Shown piece by piece: positions 9,172-19,844 of a stretch of DNA of 64,000 nucleotides (the stretch's first letter is position 1; every line of letters begins with the position of its first letter). The stretch is taken from positions 1 through 64,000 of the forward strand of contig NZ_MIEK01000006.1 of assembly GCF_001742285.1 (NCBI RefSeq), read 5' to 3'. The notes under the pieces are model-generated. The model saw only the letters and a program-made list of their open reading frames with translations, had not been told where the DNA came from and did no database searches. The position numbers and the translations under genes were made by a program. Source of the DNA: Enterococcus rivorum (GTDB lineage Bacteria; Bacillota; Bacilli; Lactobacillales; Enterococcaceae).

Positions 9172-10952
9172 TGGAAAAACATCAATCAGAATGGACCAAA
9201 TCGATTCCGGTTAAAGAACAAGTCTCAATTGTGAAGCGTCTATTTAAATATGCGCGACCTTTTCGAATGACATTTTTTATTGCAATTCTATTTGCTTTCA
9301 TTCTTTCGATTATCAATGTATTGTTACCAAGAATCATTCAAACTTTTATGGATAATTATCTAACACCGAAAACAGCTACGAATCAAATAGTTTTCTTTTT
9401 TGCTGGCTTGTATTTGTTTGGTGTAATTATTAAAAGTATCGTGTGGTTTTTTCAATGGTTCCTATATTCAACAGCTTCTTTGAAAACCTATCAATTTATT
9501 CGAGTCAAACTTTTTGAAAAGTTGCAAACCTTAGGCATGCGGTATTTTGACCAAACACCAGCGGGCTCTATTGTCTCTCGAGTAACCAATGACACAGAAA
9601 CGTTATTTGAATTCTGGTATGTTTTCTTGATGGTTTTAACGGGGATTTTTGCGGTAACGTCTTCTTTTGTTGGGATGTTTCAAATAAATAGTCAGATTGC
9701 TTTTTATTGCTTACTGTTCTTACCAATATTGTTGACTGTGATTTGGTTTTATCAAAGATTCAGCTCTCGTATCTATCGCAATATGCGTGAAAAATTGAGT
9801 CAGTTAAATACTAAGTTGAATGAATATATTTCAGGAATGTCAATTATTCAACAGTTTCGGCAAGAAAAAAGATTAGAAAGTGAATTTGAAGCGACCAATC
9901 AAGACTATCTAGCGATTCGGTTTTCAATGATTCGAATTAATTCATTGTTGTTAGGTCCGATTATTAATTTCCTTTATACCGTTGCAGTGGCTTTAGTTTT
10001 AACACTTTTTGGGTTTGATGCGTTGCATTCACCAATTGAAGTCGGATTAATCTATGCGTTTGTTACCTATGTACAATCTTTTTTCCAACCGATGATTCAA
10101 ATGATGGATTTTTTAAGTGTTTTTACAGATGGAATCGTTGCTGGCAGTAGAATTCTTAAGATTTTCGATCATGAAGAGCTAACACCACAACAAAATCCTG
10201 ATGCCAAGGGTGAAATTATTTTAGGAAAAACCGAGTTTCGTAATGTAAGTTTTTCATATGATGGAGAAAATAATGTACTAAACAATATCAGCTTCGTAGC
10301 AAGGCCTGGAGAAACAGTTGCGTTAGTTGGTCATACAGGAAGTGGAAAAAGCTCAATTATTAATGTTTTAATGCGTTTTTATGAATTTTATGAAGGTGAA
10401 ATTTTGATAGATGATCGCGACATTCGTGAGTATTCTTTATCAGAACTAAGAAAAAAATTAGGATTAGTATTACAGGATGCTTTTATGTTCTATGGAGATA
10501 TTTCAGGGAATATTCGTATGTTGAATCCAGAGATAACGGATCAACAAATTCGGGAAGCAGCGGCCTTTGTTCAAGCAGATAAATTTATTGAAACCTTACC
10601 TGACCGCTATCATGCAAAAGTAATTGAACGAGGTGCAAGCTATTCAAGTGGACAAAGGCAACTAATCTCTTTTGCAAGAACAATGGTAACTGATCCAAAG
10701 ATCTTAGTCCTTGATGAGGCAACAGCAAACATTGATACTGAGACAGAAGGTTTGATTCAAGAAGGCTTAGCCAATATGCGCCAAGGTCGAACAACGATAG
10801 CAATTGCTCATAGATTATCAACCATCAGAGATGCGAATTTGATTTTAGTATTAGATAAAGGTTATATTGTGGAGCAAGGAAATCATGAGGAACTGTTAAA
10901 GCAAGAAGGCCTGTATTCAGATATGTACAAATTACAAAGTAGTGAAGTGTAA
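9171..10952 (+). CDS. Heterodimeric ABC exporter, subunit 2 (YheH/BmrD type)
   Basis: 593 residues with six membrane helices and an ATPase domain. Walker A is GHTGSGKSS and Walker B is ILVLDEATANID with the catalytic Glu present. The signature is the degenerate YSSGQRQL instead of LSGGQ. Combined with subunit 1 this gives one canonical ATP site (this Walker B with the partner LSGGQ) and one degenerate site, the classic asymmetric exporter layout. Its start codon overlaps the stop of subunit 1, so the subunits are co-translated. It is probably a drug or lipid exporter in the plasma membrane. Confidence 0.93.
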   Translation: MEKHQSEWTKSIPVKEQVSIVKRLFKYARPFRMTFFIAILFAFILSIINVLLPRIIQTFMDNYLTPKTATNQIVFFFAGLYLFGVIIKSIVWFFQWFLYSTASLKTYQFIRVKLFEKLQTLGMRYFDQTPAGSIVSRVTNDTETLFEFWYVFLMVLTGIFAVTSSFVGMFQINSQIAFYCLLFLPILLTVIWFYQRFSSRIYRNMREKLSQLNTKLNEYISGMSIIQQFRQEKRLESEFEATNQDYLAIRFSMIRINSLLLGPIINFLYTVAVALVLTLFGFDALHSPIEVGLIYAFVTYVQSFFQPMIQMMDFLSVFTDGIVAGSRILKIFDHEELTPQQNPDAKGEIILGKTEFRNVSFSYDGENNVLNNISFVARPGETVALVGHTGSGKSSIINVLMRFYEFYEGEILIDDRDIREYSLSELRKKLGLVLQDAFMFYGDISGNIRMLNPEITDQQIREAAAFVQADKFIETLPDRYHAKVIERGASYSSGQRQLISFARTMVTDPKILVLDEATANIDTETEGLIQEGLANMRQGRTTIAIAHRLSTIRDANLILVLDKGYIVEQGNHEELLKQEGLYSDMYKLQSSEV

Positions 10953-11157
10953 CATTTGAGTGAAAAATGTAGTTAAATCATAAAAGATCTTTTTTTGTAT
11001 TACTTGAAAGATTCTTTTGTAGATATTGAAGAGTGTGAAAATCAATTAGAACGTGACGTGACAAACTGTCTATAACTTTTCTGAGACTGAGAAAAATGTT
11101 GTTTTTAGTTGAGAAATATTGAGTTTATATACTTTTAAAGATTATTTATTTGGATTT

Positions 11158-11192
11158 AGAGGATGAAAAAACAATCAGTTTTTTCATCCTCT
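11158..11192. terminator. Terminator-like hairpin of the GAGGATGAAA repeat type
   Basis: AGAGGATGAAAAAAC (11158-11172) pairs with GTTTTTTCATCCTCT (11178-11192), and the flanking sequence resembles 6745-6797. The 10953-11401 gap otherwise holds only a weak hairpin after the exporter genes and the leader of the protease gene. Confidence 0.65.
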
Positions 11193-11401
11193 ATCTTTTA
11201 TTTGGTAAATAAGTAACTAATAAAAACCTGAAGTAGCTATTTTTGAGGCTTGATTGCACGGATGTGATTGTTTCATTTTTAAGAGAGCATAAAAGCTGAT
11301 GCAGTGAAAGTTCAATTTGTTCATTCGAAAGAGAAAAATTCGACTTTTTGATAATAAAGTATTTTGATACAATTTACAGACAAGAGAAGGAGGTTTTATT
11401 T

Positions 11402-12757
11402 ATGGTTTGGTTGAAAAAAATGATGGTTTTAACAGCTTTGGGTACTTTTACTGGAGTTACTTTACAGAGTAGTGTCGTGATGGCTGAATCTTTGCAAATT
11501 GAAAGTCGAAAAGTGATTGGAGAAGATGACAGGTTTCGTATAAGCGATACATCTAAGCAACCCTATTCTAGTATTGCGTATCTACAGATATATACAAGTA
11601 CTAGTAATTATTCTAGAGGGACAGCGTTTGTAGTTGGGAAAGATACTTTAGTTACTGCAGGTCATGTGATAAAAAATGTGTCTTCAGAATTGCTTGCAAA
11701 ATCTTTCGTGGCTCCAGGGAAAAATAATGATAAAGAGCCGTTTGGCAGATTCGAGATTGAAAAAATGATTCTTCATGATAATTACAGTCCAAATAAAGAT
11801 CATGATCTTGCGGTTATTAAAGTTAAGCCAAATAAGAATGGTCAATCCATTGGTGATGTAGTACCGTTACTTTCAATCGCTGATAATGCAAGTGTTACGA
11901 TAGGTTCAAAAGCTATCATCCCTGGTTATCCGACAGATAGGCGTAAGGAGCTATGGAGTGGAGATGGAGAAATTAAATCGCAAGGAACTTATCGCTTTAG
12001 ATATGACGTAGACACAATAGGAGGAAATTCTGGAGGGCCAATATTTGATACAAATAATCAAGTAATTGGTGTTCATACAACCTATCATACATGGAATGGG
12101 ATTGCTACAGAAAATAGTGGATTAAAATTAACTGGCAGTAATTATAACTTTATCGCTAAATATTTGGATCATTCAACAGAACTGAATGATGTTCAAGCAC
12201 CGAGCCAAGTGACAGGAATTAACGCCAAAAATGTTACCAGTAGCAGTTTGATGTTGTCTTGGGAAGCAGCTACAGATAATAGAGGTATTTCTAAATATGA
12301 ATTATATGTAGATGGGAAAAAAACTGCCACAACAGCCCTTACGAAGATTGAGTTTAACCGTTTAGTTGCAAATAAAACGTATTCGTTCGCAATTGTTGCA
12401 GTTGATGATGCTGGTAATCAATCTCAAATTTCTGAGAGTTATTCAGTGACGACTTTACCGGAAAATGTGGAAGAAAAACCGGAGAAGCCAAGTTCATGGG
12501 TATCTACTCAAGTCTATACTTCTGGAGATGTAGTAAGTTATCAAGGACAAGAATATCGTGCAAAATGGTGGACAAGAAATGAGAAGCCTGGGTCAGCAGA
12601 TGTTTGGCAAAAAATAAGTTCCGGAATTGATAAGTGGCAAGCAGTAATTGCCTATACAGGAGGCAATATTGTAGAACATGAGGGCACATTCTATAAAGCT
12701 AAGTGGTGGACAAAAGGCGAAATACCAGGAAAAGCTAATGTCTGGATAAAGCAATAG
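11402..12757 (+). CDS. Secreted V8-like serine protease with FN3 and two chitin-binding-type modules
   Basis: 451 residues from the ATG at 11402, chosen because AAGGAGG lies 8 nt upstream. A signal peptide covers 1-28 (cleavage near VVMA-E). A trypsin-fold glutamyl-endopeptidase-like domain covers about 35-258, with His88 (TAGHV), Asp135 (HDLAVIKV) and Ser210 (GGNSGGP). A fibronectin type III domain covers about 264-352. Two CBM5/12-type modules follow at 365-404 and 411-450, each with the aromatic signature Y-x-AKWWT. The protease domain resembles the SprE/V8 group, but the C-terminal modules suggest anchoring to chitin or a similar polysaccharide. No sortase signal is present. It stands alone, with no gelE or fsr genes nearby. 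The activity is inferred. Confidence 0.88.
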   Translation: MVWLKKMMVLTALGTFTGVTLQSSVVMAESLQIESRKVIGEDDRFRISDTSKQPYSSIAYLQIYTSTSNYSRGTAFVVGKDTLVTAGHVIKNVSSELLAKSFVAPGKNNDKEPFGRFEIEKMILHDNYSPNKDHDLAVIKVKPNKNGQSIGDVVPLLSIADNASVTIGSKAIIPGYPTDRRKELWSGDGEIKSQGTYRFRYDVDTIGGNSGGPIFDTNNQVIGVHTTYHTWNGIATENSGLKLTGSNYNFIAKYLDHSTELNDVQAPSQVTGINAKNVTSSSLMLSWEAATDNRGISKYELYVDGKKTATTALTKIEFNRLVANKTYSFAIVAVDDAGNQSQISESYSVTTLPENVEEKPEKPSSWVSTQVYTSGDVVSYQGQEYRAKWWTRNEKPGSADVWQKISSGIDKWQAVIAYTGGNIVEHEGTFYKAKWWTKGEIPGKANVWIKQ

Positions 12758-13072
12758 CAGCTGATATTTATTGAATAGCCAATAAGGTTAGACTGGGTAA
12801 AAGTTGTTAGCTTTATGAAATAAGAAGCAATTCATGGGAATTACCAAGAAATACTAAGAAGAATGACTAGATGTTGATTACTAACGAATTGATGTTGATC
12901 TATATGTTTTTCGATAACTGATAGGTATCAGAGTAGGGGACGATTCTAAAAATATCAAGTATGTAACTGGACGTGAAAAGTAAATTCTTTAAAACTTCAA
13001 GCAGAAGTATAGACAATTTATTCGTAAAAAGGTACAGTGGATATACTTGATAAAAGTTTCGGAGGGAAAACT

Positions 13073-13990
13073 ATGTATGATGTAATTGTAATTGGTGCAG
13101 GACCAGCTGGGATGACTGCAGCTTTGTATGCCTCACGCTCAAATCTTTCAGTGTTGATGATTGAACGAGGAGCGCCTGGTGGGCAGATGAATAACACTGC
13201 TGAAATAGAAAACTATCCTGGGTTTGATTTAATTATGGGACCTGATTTAGCTTATAAGATGTATGAAAGTGTTGAAAAATTTGGCACTGAAAATGCCTAT
13301 GGAATTGTTATGGATATTAAAGATCAAGGAACTTATAAAGAAGTAATTTGTGAAGAGCAAACGTACCAAGGAAAAACAATTATCATAGCGACTGGATGTG
13401 AGCACCGTAAATTAGGTGTAAAAGGTGAAGAAGAATTTGCTGGACGTGGTGTTTCTTATTGTGCAGTTTGTGATGGCGCCTTTTTCCGTAATAAGCGTTT
13501 ATTAGTTATAGGTGGTGGAGATTCCGCCGTAGAAGAAGCCATTTATTTAACGCAATTTGCATCAGAAGTTGTTATTGTTCATCGTCGTGATGAGTTGAGA
13601 GCTCAAAAAATCATTCAAGATCGTGCATTTGCAAACGAGAAAATTTCTTTTGAATGGGATTCCATTTTAGAAGAAATTACTGGGAATGACATGGTTGTGA
13701 CTGGTAGTCGTTTAAGAAATGTGAAAACAAATGAAATAAAAGAAGTCGAAACAGATGGTGTCTTTATTTATGTTGGTTTAGATCCATTAACCGAGCCATT
13801 TAAAAATGCTGGAATTTTGAATTCAGAAGGTTGGGTTCAAACAGATCAAGAGATGCAAACAGCGATTCCAGGTGTCTTTGCGGTTGGAGATGTTCGTGAG
13901 AAAACATTAAGACAAATCACAACAGCCGTTGGTGACGGTGGGATTGCAGGTCAAGAAGCTTATAAGTATATTGAAACTTTAGACAAATAG
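13073..13990 (+). CDS. trxB: Thioredoxin reductase
   Basis: 305 residues from the ATG at 13073, which has CGGAGGG upstream; an in-frame upstream extension lacks a ribosome binding site. The enzyme uses NADPH to reduce thioredoxin through FAD. The FAD-binding GAGPAG is at 8-13, the redox pair Cys130-Ala-Val-Cys133 is present, the NADPH motif GGGDSAVEEA follows, and a second FAD segment ends in VFAVGDVRE. A monocistronic transcript is likely: a terminator follows, then an unrelated riboswitch. Confidence 0.95.
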   Translation: MYDVIVIGAGPAGMTAALYASRSNLSVLMIERGAPGGQMNNTAEIENYPGFDLIMGPDLAYKMYESVEKFGTENAYGIVMDIKDQGTYKEVICEEQTYQGKTIIIATGCEHRKLGVKGEEEFAGRGVSYCAVCDGAFFRNKRLLVIGGGDSAVEEAIYLTQFASEVVIVHRRDELRAQKIIQDRAFANEKISFEWDSILEEITGNDMVVTGSRLRNVKTNEIKEVETDGVFIYVGLDPLTEPFKNAGILNSEGWVQTDQEMQTAIPGVFAVGDVREKTLRQITTAVGDGGIAGQEAYKYIETLDK

Positions 13991-14013
13991 AAAATAATTA
14001 TCTTATTGAGAAT

Positions 14014-14050
14014 AAAGAACTAGAGCAGAGAGAATTGCTTTGGTTCTTTT
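14014..14050 (+). terminator. Terminator after trxB
   Basis: AAAGAAC (14014-14020) pairs with GTTCTTT (14043-14049), with extra pairing inside the loop (GAGCA with TGCTT), followed by T-rich sequence. Confidence 0.65.
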
Positions 14051-14131
14051 TTCTTTAGACTAGCTTAAGTTAAAAATATATTTTTGACAGGTAGAAGAAT
14101 ATGCACTATGATGAAGAAGAGACAACTAAAT

Positions 14132-14342
14132 AATTGTTAGGTGAGGCTCCTATTTGGACACAAGCTGCTGCCGCGAAAGAATCGAGAGACTCTTAGTTGG
14201 TTTAACAGAAATAATCGTTAAGGTTATTTTTAATGTAGCTGATAAGAAATTATCTACGCCCTATAGTGTTAAAGCTCAACAATGGAGAAATTTTTAATGT
14301 ATCCTATTAAGGGCACACTCTATTGTTTGAGTGTGCTTTTTG
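14132..14342 (+). ncRNA. M-box (ykoK) magnesium riboswitch
   Basis: The conserved M-box core is recognisable: GTTAGGTGAGGCTCC, then TATTTGGACACAAGCTGCTG and the CCGCGAAA segment, followed by further helices. It ends in a strong expression platform: GCACACTC (14313-14320) pairs with GAGTGTGC (14329-14336), then T5. M-boxes terminate transcription when Mg2+ is abundant. The gene downstream is a magnesium-type P-type ATPase, which fits exactly. Confidence 0.93.
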
Positions 14343-14421
14343 GTGTAATAGAAGATGATTTTTTAGTCTGAAATAGCTTGGCGTTTCCAATAAATGAAAG
14401 GCAATGGAAAGGAAGGTAATA

Positions 14422-14481
14422 ATGGAAGATCCCAGTGGTAGGTTAGAAAGAATAAATACTACCTTTTCTGAACTAGAGTAG
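14422..14481 (+). CDS. Possible leader peptide between M-box and mgtA
   Basis: A 19-codon frame (MEDPSGRLERINTTFSELE) starts 5 nt after GGAAGG and stops 43 nt before the mgtA start. It overlaps a small hairpin (GGTAG near 14437 with CTACC near 14460), and a second small hairpin (TACCT with AGGTA) precedes the mgtA ribosome binding site. This could be a translated regulatory frame similar in principle to mgtL of enterobacteria, but it has no proline run. It may equally be chance. Confidence 0.3.
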   Translation: MEDPSGRLERINTTFSELE

Positions 14482-14524
14482 ATTTTTTACCTTTTAGAGC
14501 AGTTAGGTATCTAGGAGGATTTTA

Positions 14525-17140
14525 ATGATGATGAATAAGAAAATGTTTGATGCTAAGAAAGTAACTAAGGATCAAGAGTTAAGAAAGCTAGCGATGCTTT
14601 CAGAACGAGAATTGATGATGGAATTAAGGACATCTGAACGAGGGTTGTCGCAAGACGATGCTAAAAATCGGCTAGATGAATATGGCCCCAACGAGATTTC
14701 AGCTCAAAAACCGACACCAGCAATAATTATGTTTTTATCAGCGTTTAGAGATCCTTTCGTGTATGTCTTAGCCCTACTAATGATTGTTTCGACATTAACC
14801 AAGGATTTTGAAGCAGCAATTGTAATGATGACGATGATCTTAGCGAGTGTTATCATTGCTTTTATTCAAGAGTATCGTTCTCAAAAGGCAAGCCTTAATT
14901 TAAAAGAACTGATTGAAAATACTACTGCTGTGACTCGTGAAGGGAAAATAAGCGAAATTCCAATGGATGAAGTTGTTCCGGGAGATATAGTAACTTTAGC
15001 AACTGGCGATATGATTCCTGCAGATGCAGTGTTGATTTGGACGAAAGACTTATTTATCAACCAATCCTCTTTAACTGGAGAGTCAATGCCGGTAGAAAAA
15101 TTTGTTGATGCTGGAATCGACAAAAACCAACAAGATGTATCAGCTCTAGACATGCAAGATTTAGTTTTTATGGGAACGGATGTATTAAGTGGGCAAGGAA
15201 AAGCAATTATTTTGAAGACAGGACAAAATACATTTTTTGGTGACATTGCAAAAAATGCGACGACTCAAAGAGGAAAAACCTCTTTTGATATTGGGTTAAC
15301 TAAAGTTAGTAAATTTCTCTTACGGATGGTAATGATCTTGTTTCCAATTGTTTTTCTGATAAACGGAATAACAAAAGGTGATTGGGCTGGAGCATTCTTT
15401 TTTGCAATTGCGGTAGCTGTCGGTCTGACACCTGAAATGCTGCCGATGATTGTGACTAGTAATTTGGCTAAAGGGGCGTTGAGCTTATCTAAGCATAAAG
15501 TCATCGTTAAGGAATTACCGTCAATTCAAAATTTAGGCAGTATGGATGTTTTATGTACGGATAAAACAGGTACTATAACAGAAGATGAGGTTGTACTAAT
15601 ACAGCATTTGAATCCATTAGGAGAAGTAAATGAGCACGTTTTAGACATGGCTTTTTTAAATTCTCACTATCAAACTGGTTGGAAAAACTTAATGGATATT
15701 GCTGTCATTAATTTTTACAATGAAAATCAGCCTAAAAGTAGATCTCAACAAGTAACAAAGTTGGATGAGATTCCTTTTGATTTTTCTCGTCGTCGTTTAA
15801 CTGTGGTTGTAAATGTTGATGAACATCAATTGATGATTACAAAAGGTGCAGTTGAAGAAATGGATGCTGTATGTACCCATGCAGAAATTGATGGTGACAT
15901 TGTCGAATTGACACCAGAACTACGTAAAAAAATGAGAGACGTAAATGTTCGTATGAATGAGCAGGGGATGCGTGTATTAGCGGTTGCGATAAAAAAAGAT
16001 GTTCATAAAGAAGCTATCTATACTGTGGAAGATGAAAAAAATATGATTTTGATAGGCTTTATGGGATTTCTCGATCCAGCAAAAAAATCAGCGATTACAG
16101 CAATCAAATCTCTGCATGAACATGGTGTGAATGTCAAAGTATTGACTGGAGACAATGATATTGTAGCGAAAAAAGTATGTGGAGATGTCGGAATTGAGGT
16201 TTCTCATGTGATTCTTGGTTCTGAAATAGATCAAATGGACGACGAACAAATGAAAGAAGAAGTGGAGAAAACCAATCTTTTTGCGAAGTTAAACCCGATG
16301 CAAAAATCTCGGATTATTGAAATTCTACAAGGAAATGGGCACACAGTTGGTTTTATGGGGGATGGGATTAATGATGCTCCTGCATTACGAAAAGCAGATG
16401 TAGGAATTTCGGTAGATACAGCCGCTGATATTACAAAAGATGCTAGTTCTATTATTTTGCTAGAAAAAAGTTTAAATGTGTTAGAAGATGGAGTGATTGA
16501 AGGGCGTAAAGTATTCAGCAACATGATGAAGTATATAAAAATTACAATAAGTTCTAACTTTGGAAATGTTTTTTCTATCTTGATAGCTAGTGCCTTCTTA
16601 CCCTTTCTGCCTATGTTGTCCATCCAACTGCTGATTCAAAATTTAATTTACGATGTTGCACAACTAACGATTCCTTGGGATAACGTAGATGAAGAGGAGC
16701 TGGTAAAGCCAGTTCGCTGGGAAACAAATGGGTTAGCGAAGTTTACGTTGTGCATTGGGCCAGTCAGTAGTATTTTTGATTTAGTTACCTATGCTGTGAT
16801 GTGGTTTGTTTTCGGTGCTAATACTGTCGGAAATCAACATTTATTCCAAACAGGATGGTTTGTTGTAGGGCTTGTTAGTCAAACGCTAGTTGTTCATATG
16901 GTTCGTACAAGAAAAATTCCATTTATTCAAAGTATTGCTTCACCACAAGTGATATTGTCAAGTTTAGGAGCGATAATTTTAGGTATTTTGATTGTTTTAA
17001 CACCTATAAGAGAAGTTTTTGACTTTGTGAAGCTTCCTTCTAATTACTGGCTATGGTTCTTGATGATTGTTGGGTTGTATTTAGTCTTTGTAGAAATCGC
17101 CAAAAGACTATATATTCATATTACAAAAGAATGGATTTAG
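14525..17140 (+). CDS. mgtA: Magnesium-translocating P-type ATPase
   Basis: 871 residues of the type III P-type ATPase family, which imports Mg2+ using ATP. It has an N-terminal cation-ATPase domain, the actuator motif LTGESMPVEK, the phosphorylation motif DKTGT (Asp346), the hinge GDGINDAPAL (from about residue 613), and membrane helices at about 65-120, 270-310 and 700-865. AGGAGG lies 6 nt upstream of the ATG. Control by the M-box upstream supports Mg2+ as the ion. No mgtC is nearby. A terminator follows at 17280. Confidence 0.94.
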   Translation: MMMNKKMFDAKKVTKDQELRKLAMLSERELMMELRTSERGLSQDDAKNRLDEYGPNEISAQKPTPAIIMFLSAFRDPFVYVLALLMIVSTLTKDFEAAIVMMTMILASVIIAFIQEYRSQKASLNLKELIENTTAVTREGKISEIPMDEVVPGDIVTLATGDMIPADAVLIWTKDLFINQSSLTGESMPVEKFVDAGIDKNQQDVSALDMQDLVFMGTDVLSGQGKAIILKTGQNTFFGDIAKNATTQRGKTSFDIGLTKVSKFLLRMVMILFPIVFLINGITKGDWAGAFFFAIAVAVGLTPEMLPMIVTSNLAKGALSLSKHKVIVKELPSIQNLGSMDVLCTDKTGTITEDEVVLIQHLNPLGEVNEHVLDMAFLNSHYQTGWKNLMDIAVINFYNENQPKSRSQQVTKLDEIPFDFSRRRLTVVVNVDEHQLMITKGAVEEMDAVCTHAEIDGDIVELTPELRKKMRDVNVRMNEQGMRVLAVAIKKDVHKEAIYTVEDEKNMILIGFMGFLDPAKKSAITAIKSLHEHGVNVKVLTGDNDIVAKKVCGDVGIEVSHVILGSEIDQMDDEQMKEEVEKTNLFAKLNPMQKSRIIEILQGNGHTVGFMGDGINDAPALRKADVGISVDTAADITKDASSIILLEKSLNVLEDGVIEGRKVFSNMMKYIKITISSNFGNVFSILIASAFLPFLPMLSIQLLIQNLIYDVAQLTIPWDNVDEEELVKPVRWETNGLAKFTLCIGPVSSIFDLVTYAVMWFVFGANTVGNQHLFQTGWFVVGLVSQTLVVHMVRTRKIPFIQSIASPQVILSSLGAIILGILIVLTPIREVFDFVKLPSNYWLWFLMIVGLYLVFVEIAKRLYIHITKEWI

Positions 17141-17279
17141 AGCAAAAAGAGACAAATAGCTTAACAACCCATTTTCAGTGATTATTCTGTGTTCTTTTTT
17201 CTAGCAAGACTATAACAGATAGAATGTTCGTTAATTGTTTGTATTTAAGTTCTCATGTTAACTATATATTCGTGTATTT

Positions 17280-17312
17280 AAAACTAGGATCGTATGACTC
17301 CTAGTTTTTTTA
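17280..17312 (+). terminator. Terminator downstream of mgtA
   Basis: AAAACTAGGA (17280-17289) pairs with TCCTAGTTTT (17299-17308), followed by more T. The 17141-17723 gap contains no gene; it is very AT-rich and presumably carries the pdh promoter. Confidence 0.8.
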
Positions 17313-17641
17313 TTTGATTAAAATTTAGTTTAATTATATTTTTGGTTAAATATATAGCTTATCTAATTAATAAGAATAAAATAGATTAGAGTGGAATGTT
17401 CGTAACTAGCAAATCATTTGATTTATTTTACGAATTCTGTTGTAGTATTGCATTTTTGTATACTGTAACAGTTTTGATAGATTAGATTATGATAGTCAAT
17501 TAAGAAAAGAGAGCGTTCTTTTAATTGTGAATTTTATCACTACTCTATGATATTAAAGGATTTTTAAGAAATAAGGATTTTAAAATTTCAAAACTTTTTA
17601 CTTGCTCTTTTGTCTGATTAGTGATAATTTGTTAGTGTAGT

Positions 17642-17685
17642 CGATGAAAACTAATACAGTTTTTGATGCTGTTTTAATTTCATCG
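17642..17685 (+). promoter_or_regulatory. Hairpin in the pdhA 5' region
   Basis: CGATGAAA (17642-17649) pairs with TTTCATCG (17678-17685), with an inner pair ACAG (17656-17659) and CTGT (17669-17672). The structure lies about 40 nt before the pdhA start and has no T-run, so it is not a terminator. It may stabilise the mRNA or serve as an operator. Confidence 0.35.
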
Positions 17686-17705
17686 GAATTAAAGAAACGT
17701 AATAG

Positions 17706-18839
<1,134 letters not shown>

Positions 18840-18841
18840 TC

Positions 18842-19819
18842 ATGGCACAAAAAACAATGATCCAAGCAATTACAGATGCCTTAGCTCTTGAATTAGAACA
18901 TGATGAAAACGTATTGATGTTCGGTGAAGACGTTGGTAAAAACGGTGGCGTATTCCGTGCAACTGAAGGTTTACAAGCAAAATTTGGTGAAGATCGTGTA
19001 TTCGATACTCCTTTAGCTGAGTCTGGAATCGGTGGTCTAGCTTTCGGTTTAGCATTACAAGGCTACCGTCCTGTTCCGGAAATCCAATTCTTTGGATTTG
19101 TCTTTGAAGTATTTGACGAAATCGTTGGTCAAATGGCTCGTACCCGTTATCGTATGGGAGGAACTCGTAACATGCCGATTACGATTCGTGCTCCTTTTGG
19201 TGGTGGTGTGCATACACCTGAGCTTCACTCAGATAATTTAGAAGGATTAATTGCACAATCACCTGGTATTCGTGTGGTAATCCCATCAAATCCTTACGAT
19301 GCGAAAGGACTTTTGATTTCTGCAATCAGAAGCAACGACCCTGTTGTTTATTTGGAACACATGAAATTGTACCGTTCTTTCCGTGATGAAGTGCCAGATG
19401 AGTCTTACGAAGTACCTTTAGATAAAGCAGCAGTTACTCGTGAAGGAACAGATATTTCAATTATTACTTACGGTGCTATGGTTCGTGAAGCAATTAAAGC
19501 TGCTGACAATTTAGCGAAAGACAATATTTCTGCTGAAATTATTGACCTAAGAACTGTTGCCCCTCTAGATATAAAAACGATTATTGAATCAGTGGAGAAA
19601 ACAGGACGTGTGGTGGTTGTTCAGGAAGCTCAAAAACAAGCTGGCGTTGGTGCCATGGTTGTTTCTGAAATATCTGAACGCGCAGTATTGTCATTAGAAG
19701 CGCCAATTGGCCGTGTATCTGCTCCAGATACAATCTTCCCATTTGGACAAGCAGAAAACACTTGGTTGCCAAATGCAAATGATATCGAAGCGAAAGCAAG
19801 AGAAATCGCAGGATTTTAA
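18842..19819 (+). CDS. pdhB: Pyruvate dehydrogenase E1 beta subunit
   Basis: 325 residues, typical E1 beta length. The pyrimidine-binding domain has [19 protein letters not shown] and [16 protein letters not shown]. The segment [25 protein letters not shown], and the C-terminal transketolase domain with ALSLE and [10 protein letters not shown], are typical. It forms the alpha2beta2 E1 heterotetramer with PdhA. The spacing to pdhA is 2 bp, and a ribosome binding site (AAAGGAG) lies at the end of pdhA. Confidence 0.96.
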   Translation: MAQKTMIQAITDALALELEHDENVLMFGEDVGKNGGVFRATEGLQAKFGEDRVFDTPLAESGIGGLAFGLALQGYRPVPEIQFFGFVFEVFDEIVGQMARTRYRMGGTRNMPITIRAPFGGGVHTPELHSDNLEGLIAQSPGIRVVIPSNPYDAKGLLISAIRSNDPVVYLEHMKLYRSFRDEVPDESYEVPLDKAAVTREGTDISIITYGAMVREAIKAADNLAKDNISAEIIDLRTVAPLDIKTIIESVEKTGRVVVVQEAQKQAGVGAMVVSEISERAVLSLEAPIGRVSAPDTIFPFGQAENTWLPNANDIEAKAREIAGF

Positions 19820-19844
19820 TCTAATAGGAAGGGAAGACTAAAAA

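Noticed and set aside
13037-13072. N-terminal extension of TrxB
   Set aside because: It lacks a ribosome binding site, while CGGAGGG sits at the right distance from the ATG at 13073, and TrxB proteins start MYDV-like.
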